This document shows, piece after piece, positions 37,952 through 47,227 of a stretch of DNA of 64,000 bases. The translations under genes were made by a program, and so were the position numbers. The notes under the pieces were generated by a model that was given only the letters and a program-made list of their open reading frames with translations, did not search any database and was not told the DNA's origin. The stretch spans positions 272,541-336,540 of the forward strand of contig BNBH01000003.1 in the NCBI GenBank assembly GCA_014655195.1, in the 5' to 3' direction. Every line of letters starts with the position of its first letter. Position 1 is the first letter of the stretch. The stretch comes from Streptomyces cellulosae. Lineage in GTDB: Bacteria > Actinomycetota > Actinomycetes > Streptomycetales > Streptomycetaceae.

Positions 37952-39601
37952 TTAGGAGCGGGGTCGCGACGGCGTGGCGGGGGGTGATCCGGGGGTGGTT
38001 CCCGAGGGGCTGCCGGACGAGGTGCCGGGGGAGCTGCCGGAGGGGGACGGGGAGCTGTCCGCGCCCGGCTGGTTCTCCTCGGGCAGGTGCCGGCTGACCT
38101 CCGCCGTGGTGAGCCCGAGACCGCCCAGCTCGATCGAGTCCCACGCCTGGAGGCGCTTGGTGTCCCGGTCGAAGTAGAGGATCGACGTCTCGATCGGGTC
38201 GGGGTACTTGCCCTCGATCGCGCGCAGCCCGCTGCCGCCGGTGGACCCCTCGACGCGCAGCCGGGTGCCGTACCGCATGACCTCGGTGTCCTCGCGGTGC
38301 AGATGGCCGGAGAGGACCAGCGGCACGGTGCCGTCGACCTCGCGGGCCGCCGACGGCTCGTGGACGACCGCCACGTCCACCGGGGTGCCTGCCCGCTTCT
38401 GGTCCAGCATCGCGGAGGCCAGTCGGGCGCCCGCCAGCTCCTGGGACTGCTCGGCGCCGGTCCTCTGGGTGCGGTCGGGGGTGAACTGCGGGTCGCCGAT
38501 GCCGGCGAAGCGCAGGCCCGCGATGGTCCGCGCCCGGCCGTCGTCGAGGACGTGCACGTTCCTCATCCGGTCCAGGTAGCGCTGGGTGACGAGCGAGTCG
38601 TGGTTGCCCCGCACCCACACGTACGGCGCGCCCAGGTTCTCGATCGGGTCCAGGAAGCCGTTCTCGGCGGCCGTGCCGTGGTCCATCGTGTCGCCGGAGT
38701 CGACGATCACGTCCACCCGGTACTGCTCCACCAGCGAGGCGATGATCTTCCAGCTCGCGGGGTTGAGGTGGATGTCGGAGACGTGCAGGACGCGGATGGT
38801 GGTCGGGTCCGGCTGGTAGACGGGGAGCGTGGACGTGGCGTCGTAGAGCTTGGTCACGTTGGTGACCAGACGGGCCAACTCCTGCTGGTAGACGTCGAAC
38901 TCGGTGACGATGCTGCGCGCGTCGCCGACCAGCGAGGGCGCGGAGGACAGCAGGCCGGAGAACTTCGGCTCCAGCACCGAGTCCGGGTTCCAGGTCGCGT
39001 ACGCCGTGCCGCCGGACGCGGCCAGCAGGCCGAGGGCGAGCCCTCCGGCGGCCAGGGCGCGGCGCGGACGGCGGTAGACGAGCAGGCCGAGCGTGGCGGC
39101 GCCGGTGACGACGGCGACGCAGGAGCGCACGGCGAGGTCCGCGGTGCCGCGGGCGATGTCCTCGGTCACCTCGTCCTGGAGCCCCGACAGACGCTCCGGG
39201 TGGTCGACCAGGGCACGGGAGCGCTCGGGGTCGAGCTGGTCGACGTTGACGTCGAGACGCACCGGGGCGATGTGGCTGTCGAGCTGCAGCGCGCCCAGGG
39301 GCGAGATGTTGATCTTCGTGCCGCCGCTGAAGGACGGGCGCAGGGTCATGGTGGTGTTCATCGGGCCGACCGGCACACGGACGTTGCCGACGACGAGCAG
39401 GCCCAGCCATGCGCCGAGCAGCACCACCGCGACCAGACCGAGGGCGCGCGCCCAAGGGCGCGGCCGTGCACCGGGGGTGAGCGCGAGTGCCGGCGCGGCC
39501 GGGGGCCGGGTGCCGCCCGAGGGGTGGCGGCGGGTCGGGGCCTGCGGGAGCCGTGGGAGGCGGTGGATCAGGTTCATGACGGCAGTCGGGACGCGGGCCA
39601 T
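37952..39601 (-). CDS. Membrane-anchored metallophosphoesterase
   Basis: 549 aa. A cytoplasmic basic N terminus, a membrane segment near residues 45-65, an extracytoplasmic stretch and a second membrane pair near 165-205. Then the calcineurin-like domain: HVSDIHLNP near 277, DSGDTMDHG, GNHD, VVHEP and SGHLHRED, all metal-ligand motifs intact. The C terminus is a Ser/Pro/Gly-rich tail. Substrate unknown. The ATG at 39601 follows AGGGGATCA. Confidence 0.88.
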   Translation of the reverse strand: MARVPTAVMNLIHRLPRLPQAPTRRHPSGGTRPPAAPALALTPGARPRPWARALGLVAVVLLGAWLGLLVVGNVRVPVGPMNTTMTLRPSFSGGTKINISPLGALQLDSHIAPVRLDVNVDQLDPERSRALVDHPERLSGLQDEVTEDIARGTADLAVRSCVAVVTGAATLGLLVYRRPRRALAAGGLALGLLAASGGTAYATWNPDSVLEPKFSGLLSSAPSLVGDARSIVTEFDVYQQELARLVTNVTKLYDATSTLPVYQPDPTTIRVLHVSDIHLNPASWKIIASLVEQYRVDVIVDSGDTMDHGTAAENGFLDPIENLGAPYVWVRGNHDSLVTQRYLDRMRNVHVLDDGRARTIAGLRFAGIGDPQFTPDRTQRTGAEQSQELAGARLASAMLDQKRAGTPVDVAVVHEPSAAREVDGTVPLVLSGHLHREDTEVMRYGTRLRVEGSTGGSGLRAIEGKYPDPIETSILYFDRDTKRLQAWDSIELGGLGLTTAEVSRHLPEENQPGADSSPSPSGSSPGTSSGSPSGTTPGSPPATPSRPRS

Positions 39602-39685
39602 TGATCCCCTATGCCCGTGCGGGCGGCCGGATATGCGGGCGTCGCCCGCCTCTCGTACGGACCGATCGTCCCCGACAATGGCTTC

Positions 39686-40036
39686 GTGCTGGAGATGACG
39701 CGCGAGGAGTTCGAGGAGCTGGTCGCCGAGGCGCTGGACCGGATCCCCCCGGAGCTGACGCGGCTCATGGACAACGTCGCGGTGTTCGTGGAGGACGAGC
39801 CGCCGGCGGACGACCCGGAGCTGCTCGGGCTCTACGAGGGGACGCCGCTGACCGAGCGGGGGGAGTGGTACGCCGGGGTGCTGCCCGACCGGATCACCAT
39901 CTACCGGGGGCCGACCCTGCGGATGTGCGAGTCCCGGGAGGACGTGGTCACGGAGACCGAGATCACGGTGGTGCACGAGATCGCGCACCACTTCGGGATC
40001 GACGACGCCCGGCTGCACGCACTCGGCTACGGATAG
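39686..40036 (+). CDS. Small zincin-type metallopeptidase family protein
   Basis: 116 aa. C-terminal HEIAHHFGIDD (residues 97-107) is a complete HExxHxxGxxD zincin site; upstream RITIYRGPTLRMC is typical of the 'metallopeptidase family' small proteins of actinobacteria. GTG at 39686 opens LEMTREEFEEL, the usual N terminus. A -10-like GACAAT at 39674-39679 puts the transcription start near 39686, so the mRNA may be leaderless. Divergent from the phosphoesterase. Confidence 0.85.
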   Translation: MLEMTREEFEELVAEALDRIPPELTRLMDNVAVFVEDEPPADDPELLGLYEGTPLTERGEWYAGVLPDRITIYRGPTLRMCESREDVVTETEITVVHEIAHHFGIDDARLHALGYG

Positions 40037-40109
40037 GCCGTTCGCGTGTCCTCTTGCGGGTGACGGGAGTTGGGCTTGTCGACCCTGTACTCCAACCGGA
40101 GGTGGCCCC

Positions 40110-40658
40110 GTGCGCCGCTTGTACGTACCCGTCCGCCTGGCCGCCACGGTCGTGGCCGTCGCCGCTGCCGCCGGATGCGTGAGCGTGGGTGACGACGACG
40201 CCGGAGGGAAGGCCGCGCCGTCCCACTCCGCCGGACGCTCGGGCGGCGAGGCCCCGGACGGCGGCACCGACCGGGTGGGCGGCAAGGCCGGCCACGGAGC
40301 GGCCGGGGCCGACGGCGGGCGCTACGAGGAGAGCGGCGAGGACAAGGACGACAAGGACGGGAAGAAGAAGCGCAAGGGCGAGCGCCCGTCCCCGTCGGGC
40401 GGGCGGCCGTCCGCCGAGGAGAGCCGCCCCGCGTCCGACGGCGGCGGCCCCGACGAGCCCGCGCGCCCGACCCCCGACGACCGCCCCGACCCGCCCGAGC
40501 CCAGCCGCACCCCGGACTCGCAGCCCTCGGACCCGCCGCAGGACCCGGGGCCGACGTCCGAGCCGACCCAGGCCGAGCCGTCCTCGTCCGCCCACCAGCC
40601 GCCCGACACCCAGCTCGGGCAGCGGGAGCCCGCGCCGAGGGCGGGAGCGCCCGCCTAG
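40110..40658 (+). CDS. Putative lipoprotein with a disordered charged tail
   Basis: 182 aa from a GTG after CCGGAGG. Signal peptide with lipobox AAAAGC (Cys near residue 23). The rest is low complexity: Gly/Asp-rich, then EDKDDKDGKKKRKGE, then Pro/Asp/Ser repeats with no folded domain visible. Probably a cell-surface spacer protein; function unknown. Confidence 0.65.
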   Translation: MRRLYVPVRLAATVVAVAAAAGCVSVGDDDAGGKAAPSHSAGRSGGEAPDGGTDRVGGKAGHGAAGADGGRYEESGEDKDDKDGKKKRKGERPSPSGGRPSAEESRPASDGGGPDEPARPTPDDRPDPPEPSRTPDSQPSDPPQDPGPTSEPTQAEPSSSAHQPPDTQLGQREPAPRAGAPA

Positions 40659-40886
40659 CCCCCTCCGGTACCCCGTTCACCTGCGGATTTGCATCCGAGG
40701 TGCCGGGGTGCGTATGGTGGCAGATCGTTTGATCCTATTTGCCCGGCGCCACAACAGAGCGCGCCGTGTGGCGCGTACTCTCTCCCTTGCCGTGGTGGAC
40801 CGCATTGAGGCGGTCGTAATTGCGAACTGCGAATCACGGAGTTGACGGGCGCGTGCCGAAGAGACTCCGGAAGGTTTCGCATTCGT

Positions 40887-43079
40887 ATGCCCATCGCCAG
40901 TACTGATCACGTCGTCGTGCCCGAGAACACCGAGGACACCGACACCACCGCCGCCGTCGAGACGGCGGCCCCCGAGATCACCTTCGCCTCCCTCGGTCTG
41001 CCCGAGGGCGTCGTGCGCAAGCTCGCGCAGAACGGCGTGACCACCCCCTTCCCGATCCAGGCCGCGACCATCCCGGACGCCCTGGCCGGCAAGGACATCC
41101 TCGGCCGTGGCCGCACCGGCTCCGGCAAGACCCTCTCCTTCGGTCTGCCGACCCTGGCGCAGCTCGCCGGCGGCCGCACCGAGAAGCACAAGCCGCGCGC
41201 GGTCATCCTGACGCCGACCCGCGAGCTGGCCATGCAGGTGGCCGACGCCCTCCAGCCCTACGGCGACGTCCTCGGCCTCAAGATGAAGGTCGTCTGCGGC
41301 GGCACCTCCATGGGCAACCAGATCTACGCCCTCGAGCGCGGCGTCGACGTCCTCGTCGCCACCCCGGGCCGCCTGCGCGACATCATCAACCGAGGCGCCT
41401 GCTCGCTTGCGAACGTGGAGATCGCGGTCCTCGACGAGGCCGACCAGATGTCCGATCTCGGCTTCATGCCCGAGGTGACGGAGCTGCTCGACCAGGTTCC
41501 CGCGGGCGGTCAGCGCATGCTCTTCTCCGCCACCATGGAGAACGAGATCAAGACCCTCGTCGACCGCTACCTCGACTCCCCGGTGTCGCACGAGGTGGAC
41601 GCGGCACAGGGCGCGGTGACGACCATGTCGCACCACATCCTCGTCGTGAAGCCCAAGGACAAGGCGCCGGTCACCGCGGCCATCGCCTCCCGCAAGGGCC
41701 GCACCATCATCTTCGTCCGCACCCAGCTCGGCGCCGACCGCGTCGCCGAGCAGCTGCGCGACTCCGGCGTGAAGGCCGAGGCGCTGCACGGCGGCATGAC
41801 CCAGGGCGCCCGTACCCGCACCCTCGCCGACTTCAAGGACGGCTACGTCAACGTCCTGGTCGCCACCGACGTCGCCGCCCGCGGCATCCACGTCGACGGC
41901 ATCGACCTGGTGCTGAACGTCGACCCGGCCGGCGACCACAAGGACTACCTGCACCGCGCCGGCCGCACCGCGCGCGCCGGACGCACCGGCACGGTCGTCT
42001 CCCTGTCGCTGCCGCACCAGCGGCGCCAGATCTTCCGCCTGATGGAGGACGCGGGCGTCGACGCCACGCGCCACATCATCCAGGGGGGCGCGGCCTTCGA
42101 CCCGGAGGTCGCCGAGATCACCGGCGCCCGGTCCATGACCGAGGTGCAGGCCGAGTCCGCCGGCAACGCCGCGCAGCAGGCCGAGCGCGAGGTCGCCCAG
42201 CTCACCAAGGAGCTGGAGCGCGCCCAGCGCCGTGCCACCGAGCTGCGTGAGGAGGCCGACCGGCTGCTGGCCCGCGCCGCGCGTGAGCGGGGCGACGACC
42301 CGCAGGCCGTGATCGCCGAGGCGGCCGCCGTGGTGGCCGAGGCCGAGGCGACGCTGCCGGAGCAGCCGACCGCGCGGGACGTCGAGCGGACCGAGCGCGC
42401 CGAGCGCCCGGCGGCCTCGGCCCCGTACGAGCGGCGTGAGCGGCGGGACGACCGGGACGACCGCGGCGGGTTCCGCCGTGACGACCGGGGCGACCGCGGT
42501 GACCGCGGCAACTTCCGCCGTGACGACCGTGGCGGTGACCGCGGTGGGTTCCGTCGCGACGACCGTGGCGACCGTGGCGGCTTCAACCGTGACCGTGGTG
42601 GCGACCGTGGCGGCTTCCGTCGTGACGACCGTCGTGACGACCGCGGCGGTGACCGTGGCGGGCGTTCCTTCGAGCGCCGTGACGACCGCGGCGGGTTCCG
42701 CCGTGACGACCGCGGCGACCGCGGGAACTTCAACCGTGACCGTGGTGGCGACCGTGGCGGCTTCCGTCGTGACGACCGCCGGGACGACCGACGCGACGAC
42801 CGTGGCGGCCGCTCCTTCGAGCGCCGTGACGACCGTGGCGGTGACCGCGGTGGCCGTTCCTTCGAGCGCCGTGACGGTGGCGACCGCGGCGGCTTCCGCC
42901 GCGACGACCGTCCCGGCCACCGGGGCAGCGACCGCCCGTTCAACCGCGACCGTCAGGGCGACCGCCCGGGCTTCCGCTCCGGCAGCCACGACCGCCCCTA
43001 CGGTCGTCGTGACGACCACCGCGGCGGCGGCTCGTTCCAGCGCCGCGAGGACAAGCCGCGCTGGAAGCGCAACGGCTGA
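40887..43079 (+). CDS. DEAD-box RNA helicase with C-terminal RDDRGG repeats
   Basis: 730 aa. Q motif around FASLGLPEGVVRKLAQNGVT, Walker A GRTGSGKT near residue 75, DEAD box VLDEADQM near 183, SAT, and motif VI HRAGRTARAGRTG. After a coiled-coil stretch (about 420-490) the last 220 residues are RDDRGGFRR-type repeats, an RGG-like RNA-binding and probably phase-separating tail. ATG at 40887 with CCGGAAGG some distance upstream. Likely cold or translation-stress linked; the exact target RNA is unknown. Confidence 0.93.
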   Translation: MPIASTDHVVVPENTEDTDTTAAVETAAPEITFASLGLPEGVVRKLAQNGVTTPFPIQAATIPDALAGKDILGRGRTGSGKTLSFGLPTLAQLAGGRTEKHKPRAVILTPTRELAMQVADALQPYGDVLGLKMKVVCGGTSMGNQIYALERGVDVLVATPGRLRDIINRGACSLANVEIAVLDEADQMSDLGFMPEVTELLDQVPAGGQRMLFSATMENEIKTLVDRYLDSPVSHEVDAAQGAVTTMSHHILVVKPKDKAPVTAAIASRKGRTIIFVRTQLGADRVAEQLRDSGVKAEALHGGMTQGARTRTLADFKDGYVNVLVATDVAARGIHVDGIDLVLNVDPAGDHKDYLHRAGRTARAGRTGTVVSLSLPHQRRQIFRLMEDAGVDATRHIIQGGAAFDPEVAEITGARSMTEVQAESAGNAAQQAEREVAQLTKELERAQRRATELREEADRLLARAARERGDDPQAVIAEAAAVVAEAEATLPEQPTARDVERTERAERPAASAPYERRERRDDRDDRGGFRRDDRGDRGDRGNFRRDDRGGDRGGFRRDDRGDRGGFNRDRGGDRGGFRRDDRRDDRGGDRGGRSFERRDDRGGFRRDDRGDRGNFNRDRGGDRGGFRRDDRRDDRRDDRGGRSFERRDDRGGDRGGRSFERRDGGDRGGFRRDDRPGHRGSDRPFNRDRQGDRPGFRSGSHDRPYGRRDDHRGGGSFQRREDKPRWKRNG

Positions 43080-43102
43080 CACCGCCTCACCGAAGTGACC
43101 GC

Positions 43103-43138
43103 CGAGGGCCCGCGCGACAACCGTCGCGCGGGCCCTCG
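43103..43138 (+). terminator. Hairpin terminator after the DEAD-box gene
   Basis: Perfect 16-bp stem (43103-43118 with 43123-43138), loop AACC, 23 bp past the stop. Confidence 0.78.
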
Positions 43139-43233
43139 CGCCTGTGTGCCCCCGGTGACCGCCACGCGCCTGCCCGATACCCGATCGGCTCCCCGCCCGC
43201 GTCCGGCTATGCTCGGGGAGGCAACATCGCCAG

Positions 43234-43306
43234 GGGCCCTTAGCTCAATTGGCAGAGCAGTGGACTTTTAATCCATTGGTTGTGGGTTCGAGTCCCACAG
43301 GGCCTA
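43234..43306 (+). tRNA. tRNA-Lys (anticodon TTT)
   Basis: 73 nt, acceptor GGGCCCT/AGGGCCT with a terminal G-U, D-loop AATTGGCA, anticodon loop CTTTTAA, T-loop TTCGAGT, discriminator A. Confidence 0.94.
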
Positions 43307-43339
43307 CCTCCCGCGGGAGGGGAAGCACCCCGACGCGCG

Positions 43340-43386
43340 CGCGAACGGCGCCCATACCGGCCAGACCGGTACGGGCGCCGTTCGCG
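43340..43386 (+). terminator. Hairpin terminator of tRNA-Lys
   Basis: Stem of 14 bp plus a further 6 bp beyond one mismatch (43340-43360 with 43366-43386), loop CCAGA. It also faces the end of the convergent DUF3040 gene. Confidence 0.72.
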
Positions 43387-43404
43387 TTCCCGGAAGGGGG
43401 CGGG

Positions 43405-43698
43405 TCAGCGGGGTGACGGGCGTCGGGCGTCGTCCTCGTCAGGACGCCGGTAGGGGTCGATGAGCTGCACGCCGATGCCGCTGGTCACCAGGCCGGCCGC
43501 GATCAGCAGCCCGTCGGGGACGACGATGCCCGCGACCAGCATGCCCAGCCCCGCGACCAGCACCCACCAGGCACGGGTCCGCCGGTACTCGCGCGGGCGC
43601 GTCGGGCGGCCGGCGGCGAGGGAGCGGGCGAAACGGGGGTCCTCGTGCTCGAGTCGGGCCGCGAGGTCGACCAGGCGGTCGTCGTCGGACTGGGGCAC
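43405..43698 (-). CDS. DUF3040 family small membrane protein
   Basis: 97 aa. Begins PQSDDDRLVDLAARLEHEDPRFAR, the DUF3040 N-terminal pattern, followed by two hydrophobic segments (about residues 43-80) and a basic tail. GTG at 43698 follows GGAGGAGCC. Function unknown. Confidence 0.85.
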   Translation of the reverse strand: MPQSDDDRLVDLAARLEHEDPRFARSLAAGRPTRPREYRRTRAWWVLVAGLGMLVAGIVVPDGLLIAAGLVTSGIGVQLIDPYRRPDEDDARRPSPR

Positions 43699-44069
43699 GG
43701 CTCCTCCTTCCCAGAAGGTGGCCGTCCGGTCACACCGTCGACGGCCGTCGCTCCGAGCACCGGGACGTGCGTGAACCGCCGGCATGCCGCGAACTCGGGC
43801 CGATGTCCAGGAGTTTGCCCGTGCGCCGAGGTCGTCACCCGCCCGGTACGGTGCCTCCAGGGTCGCCCGGGGCGCACGGCCGGAACCATCCGTCGCGCCC
43901 CCCAACTCCCCGGGGGACCGGTACGCACGGGACCGTGGCCCCGGGTCCGCCCACGCCCGGAAAATGGGGACTGTCACCGATGGCGCCGCCCCGCGCGGGA
44001 GCGGAGGCTGGACGGTGACGGCCCGCGCCGCGCCCCCGGCCGCGGGCTGTCGGGGCCTTGAGCGTACCG
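43699..44069. other. Divergent intergenic region, DUF3040 / sensor kinase
   Basis: 371 bp, GC-rich. Short open frames here are compositional. No clear promoter box, RNA or repeat is recognised. Confidence 0.4.
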
Positions 44070-45137
44070 ATGGCGAGGAGGCGGAACCGGGTGCCTCTGT
44101 TCTGGCGCATCTTCCTGCTGAACGCCGTCGTGCTGATCGTCGCCACCGCCCTGCTCCTCGGACCCGTCACGGTGTCCACGCCCGTGCTGCTCACCGAGGC
44201 GGCCGTGCTCACCGTGGGCCTGGCGGCGATGCTCGTCGCCAACGCCCTGCTGCTGCGCGTGGGACTCGCCCCGCTGCAGCGCCTCACCCGCGCCATGAAC
44301 ACCACCGACCTGCTGCGTCCCGGGCACCGGACCGCGGTCGGCGGGCGCGGGGAGATCGCCGAGCTGATCACCACGTACAACACGATGCTCGACCGGCTCG
44401 AGGACGAGCGGGCCACCAGCAGCGCACGCGCCCTGTCCGCGCAGGAGGCGGAGCGCCGCCGTATCGCGCGTGAGCTGCACGACGAGGTCGGCCAGTCGCT
44501 GACCGCCGTGCTGCTCCAGCTGAAGCGGGCCGCCGACCACGCCCCCGCGGAGCTCGGCGACGAGCTCCGCCAGGTGCAGGAGACCACCCGCGCCTCCCTG
44601 GAGGAGATCCGGTGGATCGCCCGCCGGCTGCGCCCCGGCGTGCTGGACGAACTGGGCCTGGCCAGCGCCCTCAGGGCTCTCGCCACCGAGTTCGGCGGCC
44701 CCGGGCTGTCCGTGCAGCACTGCCTCGACCCCGACCTGCCCGAGCTGGACCGCGAGTCGGAGCTGGTGCTCTACCGGGTCGCGCAGGAGGGCCTCACCAA
44801 CGTGGCGCGGCACGCGAGGGCGCGCCGCGCCGAGCTGGCCCTGCGCCGCACGCCCGGCGGGGTCGAGCTGCGGGTCCGCGACGACGGCCGCGGCATCGGC
44901 GGTGCCGACGAGGGCGCCGGCATCCGCGGCATGCGGGAGCGGGCGCTGCTGGTGGGCGCCGAACTGACCGTGGAGCCCCGCGCGGGCGGTGGCACCGAGC
45001 TGCGGCTCGCCGTGCCCGTCCCCGCGCGCTTCCCCGCGCACGCGCTCGTCCCCGTACGGCCCGTGCGCAAGTCCGTCCCCTCGACCACCCCGGCCGTCGT
45101 GCGCGGCTCCGCGCCCGCGCACGCGCCGCCCCCGTGA
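44070..45137 (+). CDS. HAMP-containing sensor histidine kinase (NarL-family partner)
   Basis: 355 aa. Two membrane segments (about residues 10-32 and 40-65) with almost no external loop, a HAMP linker (LAPLQRLTRAMN), HisKA_3 with ERRRIARELHDEVGQSLTAV near 135 and a HATPase domain (YRVAQEGLTNVARHA, GAGIRGMRERA). Pro-rich C-terminal tail. The ATG at 44070 is preferred over an in-frame TTG 12 nt upstream; neither has a strong ribosome site. Partner regulator 30 nt downstream. Confidence 0.9.
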   Translation: MARRRNRVPLFWRIFLLNAVVLIVATALLLGPVTVSTPVLLTEAAVLTVGLAAMLVANALLLRVGLAPLQRLTRAMNTTDLLRPGHRTAVGGRGEIAELITTYNTMLDRLEDERATSSARALSAQEAERRRIARELHDEVGQSLTAVLLQLKRAADHAPAELGDELRQVQETTRASLEEIRWIARRLRPGVLDELGLASALRALATEFGGPGLSVQHCLDPDLPELDRESELVLYRVAQEGLTNVARHARARRAELALRRTPGGVELRVRDDGRGIGGADEGAGIRGMRERALLVGAELTVEPRAGGGTELRLAVPVPARFPAHALVPVRPVRKSVPSTTPAVVRGSAPAHAPPP

Positions 45138-45167
45138 CCGACGTCCACCGACCGGAAACGCTGAACC

Positions 45168-45827
45168 ATGACCGACGCCTCCCCCACCCGTATCCTCCTC
45201 GCCGACGACCACGCGCTGGTCCGCCGGGGGGTCCGTCTCATCCTGGACGGCGAACCGGACCTGACCGTGGTGGCGGAGGCCGCCGACGGCGCCGAAGCCC
45301 TCGAACTGGCCCGCGAGCACCGCCCCGACCTGGCCATCCTCGACATCGCCATGCCGCGCCTGACCGGTCTCCAGGCGGCCCGTGAACTCTCCCGCACCCT
45401 GCCGGAGACCCGGATCCTCGTGCTGACCATGTACGACAACGAGCAGTTCTTCTTCGAGGCGCTGGCCGCCGGGGCCTCCGGCTACGTCCTGAAGTCGGTC
45501 GCCGACCAGGACCTCGTGCAGGCCTGCCACGCCACCATGCGCGGCGAGCCCTTCCTCTACCCGGGGGCGGTCAACGCCCTCATCCACAACTACCTGGACC
45601 TCGCGCGGGAGGGCCGGACCCTGCCCGCGAAGGCCATCACCGACCGCGAGGAGCAGATCCTCAAGCTCGTCGCCGAGGGCCACACCTCCCAGCAGATCGC
45701 GGACATGTTGGTGATCAGCCCCAAGACGGTGGAGCGGCACCGCGCCAACCTGCTCGCCAAGCTGGGCCTGAAGGACCGCCTGGAGCTCACCCGGTACGCG
45801 ATCCGGGTCGGCCTGATCGAGCCCTGA
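45168..45827 (+). CDS. NarL/FixJ-family response regulator
   Basis: 219 aa. Receiver with LLADDHALVRRG, phosphoacceptor Asp in LAILDIAMP (about residue 59) and Lys in YVLKSV; a C-terminal LuxR-type helix-turn-helix ITDREEQILKLVAEGHTSQQI, then SPKTVERHRANLLAKLGLKD. Forms a two-gene operon with the preceding kinase. Regulon unknown. Confidence 0.93.
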   Translation: MTDASPTRILLADDHALVRRGVRLILDGEPDLTVVAEAADGAEALELAREHRPDLAILDIAMPRLTGLQAARELSRTLPETRILVLTMYDNEQFFFEALAAGASGYVLKSVADQDLVQACHATMRGEPFLYPGAVNALIHNYLDLAREGRTLPAKAITDREEQILKLVAEGHTSQQIADMLVISPKTVERHRANLLAKLGLKDRLELTRYAIRVGLIEP

Positions 45828-45913
45828 CCTCCGCCCCCGGCCGCACGGGTTGCCAGACTGGGGACGGACCGCGCAGCGGTCCCGCCGCCGCCCGCACCCG
45901 GGAGAGCCCGCCG

Positions 45914-47047
45914 ATGCCGTACCCGCACGTCCTGCTGTCCGCCGCCGTCTCCCTCGACGGCTACCTGGACGACACCGGCCCGGAGCGGCTGTTGCTGTCG
46001 AGCCCGGCCGACTTCGACCGGGTCGACGAGGTACGGGCGTCCGTGGACGCCATCCTGGTCGGCGCCGGCACGATCCGCGCCGACAACCCCCGGCTGCTGG
46101 TCAACTCGCCCGGGCGCCGCGCCGCCCGGGTCGCCGACGGCCTGCCGGAGTACCCGCTGAAGGTCACGGTGAGCGGTTCCGGCGACCTCGACCCGACGGC
46201 CCGCTTCTGGCACACCGGCGGCGAGAAGGTGCTCTACACCACCGACAAGGGCGCCGAACGGGCCCGCGCCCTGGGCATCGCCGCCGACGTCGTGCCGCTC
46301 GGCGACGCCCTGGACTGGCGGCGGGTGCTGGAGCACCTGCACGACGCGCGCGGGGTGCGGCGGCTGATGGTGGAGGGCGGCGGGCGGATCCACACCCAGC
46401 TGATGACCGAGGGCCTCGCCGACGAGATCCAGCTCGTCCTCGCCCCGCTGTTCGTCGGCGACCCGGACGCCCCCCGCCTGTTCGGCCCCGGCGCCTACCA
46501 GGGCGGACGGCTGCGCCTGGTCGAGACCCGGCCGATCGGCGACGTCGTCCTGATGCGCTACGAGCCCACCGCGCCGGGCACCGGTCCGCTGCCGTCCGCC
46601 GCCGACCGCCACTGGCTCGCCCTCGCCTGCGAGCTGGCCGCCCGGTGCCCGCCCTCCGAGACCGCGTTCAGCGTCGGCGCGGTCGTGGTCGCCGCCGACG
46701 GCACCGAGCTGGCGCGGGGCCACTCCCGTGAGGGCGACGACCCCGTGGTGCACGCGGAGGAGGCCGCGCTCGCCAAGGCCGACCCCACCGACCCGCGGCT
46801 GGCCGGCGCCACCGTCTACTCCAGCCTGGAGCCGTGCGCCCGCCGCGCGTCCCGGCCGGCGCCCTGCGCGCGGCTGATCCTGGACGCGGGGGTGCGCCGG
46901 GTGGTCACCGCCTGGCGGGAGCCGGACACCTTCGTGACGGACGCCGACGGCAGCGCCGTACTGGCCGAGGGGGGCGCCACGGTGGTGGTGCTGCCGGAGT
47001 TCGAGCAGCTTGCGAAAGCGCCGAACGCGCACCTGCTGGGCGGTTGA
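45914..47047 (+). CDS. RibD-like fusion: reductase domain followed by deaminase domain
   Basis: 377 aa. Residues 1-220 are a RibD/DHFR-like reductase (SAAVSLDGYLDD, VGAGTIRADNP, MVEGGGRIHTQL). Residues 235-377 are a cytidine/riboflavin-type deaminase with HAEE near 279 and PCARRASRPAPC near 306, giving His-Glu-Cys-Cys zinc ligands. Classical RibD has the order deaminase then reductase, so this is the reverse. It may act in riboflavin supply or on a related pyrimidine; no other rib gene is near. ATG follows GGGAGAGCC. Confidence 0.85.
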   Translation: MPYPHVLLSAAVSLDGYLDDTGPERLLLSSPADFDRVDEVRASVDAILVGAGTIRADNPRLLVNSPGRRAARVADGLPEYPLKVTVSGSGDLDPTARFWHTGGEKVLYTTDKGAERARALGIAADVVPLGDALDWRRVLEHLHDARGVRRLMVEGGGRIHTQLMTEGLADEIQLVLAPLFVGDPDAPRLFGPGAYQGGRLRLVETRPIGDVVLMRYEPTAPGTGPLPSAADRHWLALACELAARCPPSETAFSVGAVVVAADGTELARGHSREGDDPVVHAEEAALAKADPTDPRLAGATVYSSLEPCARRASRPAPCARLILDAGVRRVVTAWREPDTFVTDADGSAVLAEGGATVVVLPEFEQLAKAPNAHLLGG

Positions 47048-47110
47048 ACGCACCCACAGGGAAGGGATGTGCGGAGCACCCCGCGGATGCCGTACACTGG
47101 TGTTCACCGA

Positions 47111-47184
47111 CGCGGGGTGGAGCAGCTCGGTAGCTCGCTGGGCTCATAACCCAGAGGTCGCAGGTTCAAATCCTGTCCCCGCTA
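47111..47184 (+). tRNA. Initiator tRNA-fMet (anticodon CAT)
   Basis: 74 nt. CGCGGGG opposite CCCCGCT leaves the C1-U72 mismatch that formylated initiators require, and the anticodon stem has the three initiator G-C pairs (CTGGG/CCCAG). Anticodon loop CTCATAA, T-loop TTCAAAT. Confidence 0.95.
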
Positions 47185-47191
47185 CTGAAGG

Positions 47192-47227
47192 CCGAGGGCC
47201 GGAATCCGAAAGGGTTCCGGCCCTCGG
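47192..47227 (+). terminator. Hairpin terminator of initiator tRNA
   Basis: 13-bp stem CCGAGGGCCGGAA / TTCCGGCCCTCGG, 10-nt loop, then TGTTT, 7 bp past the tRNA. Confidence 0.8.
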
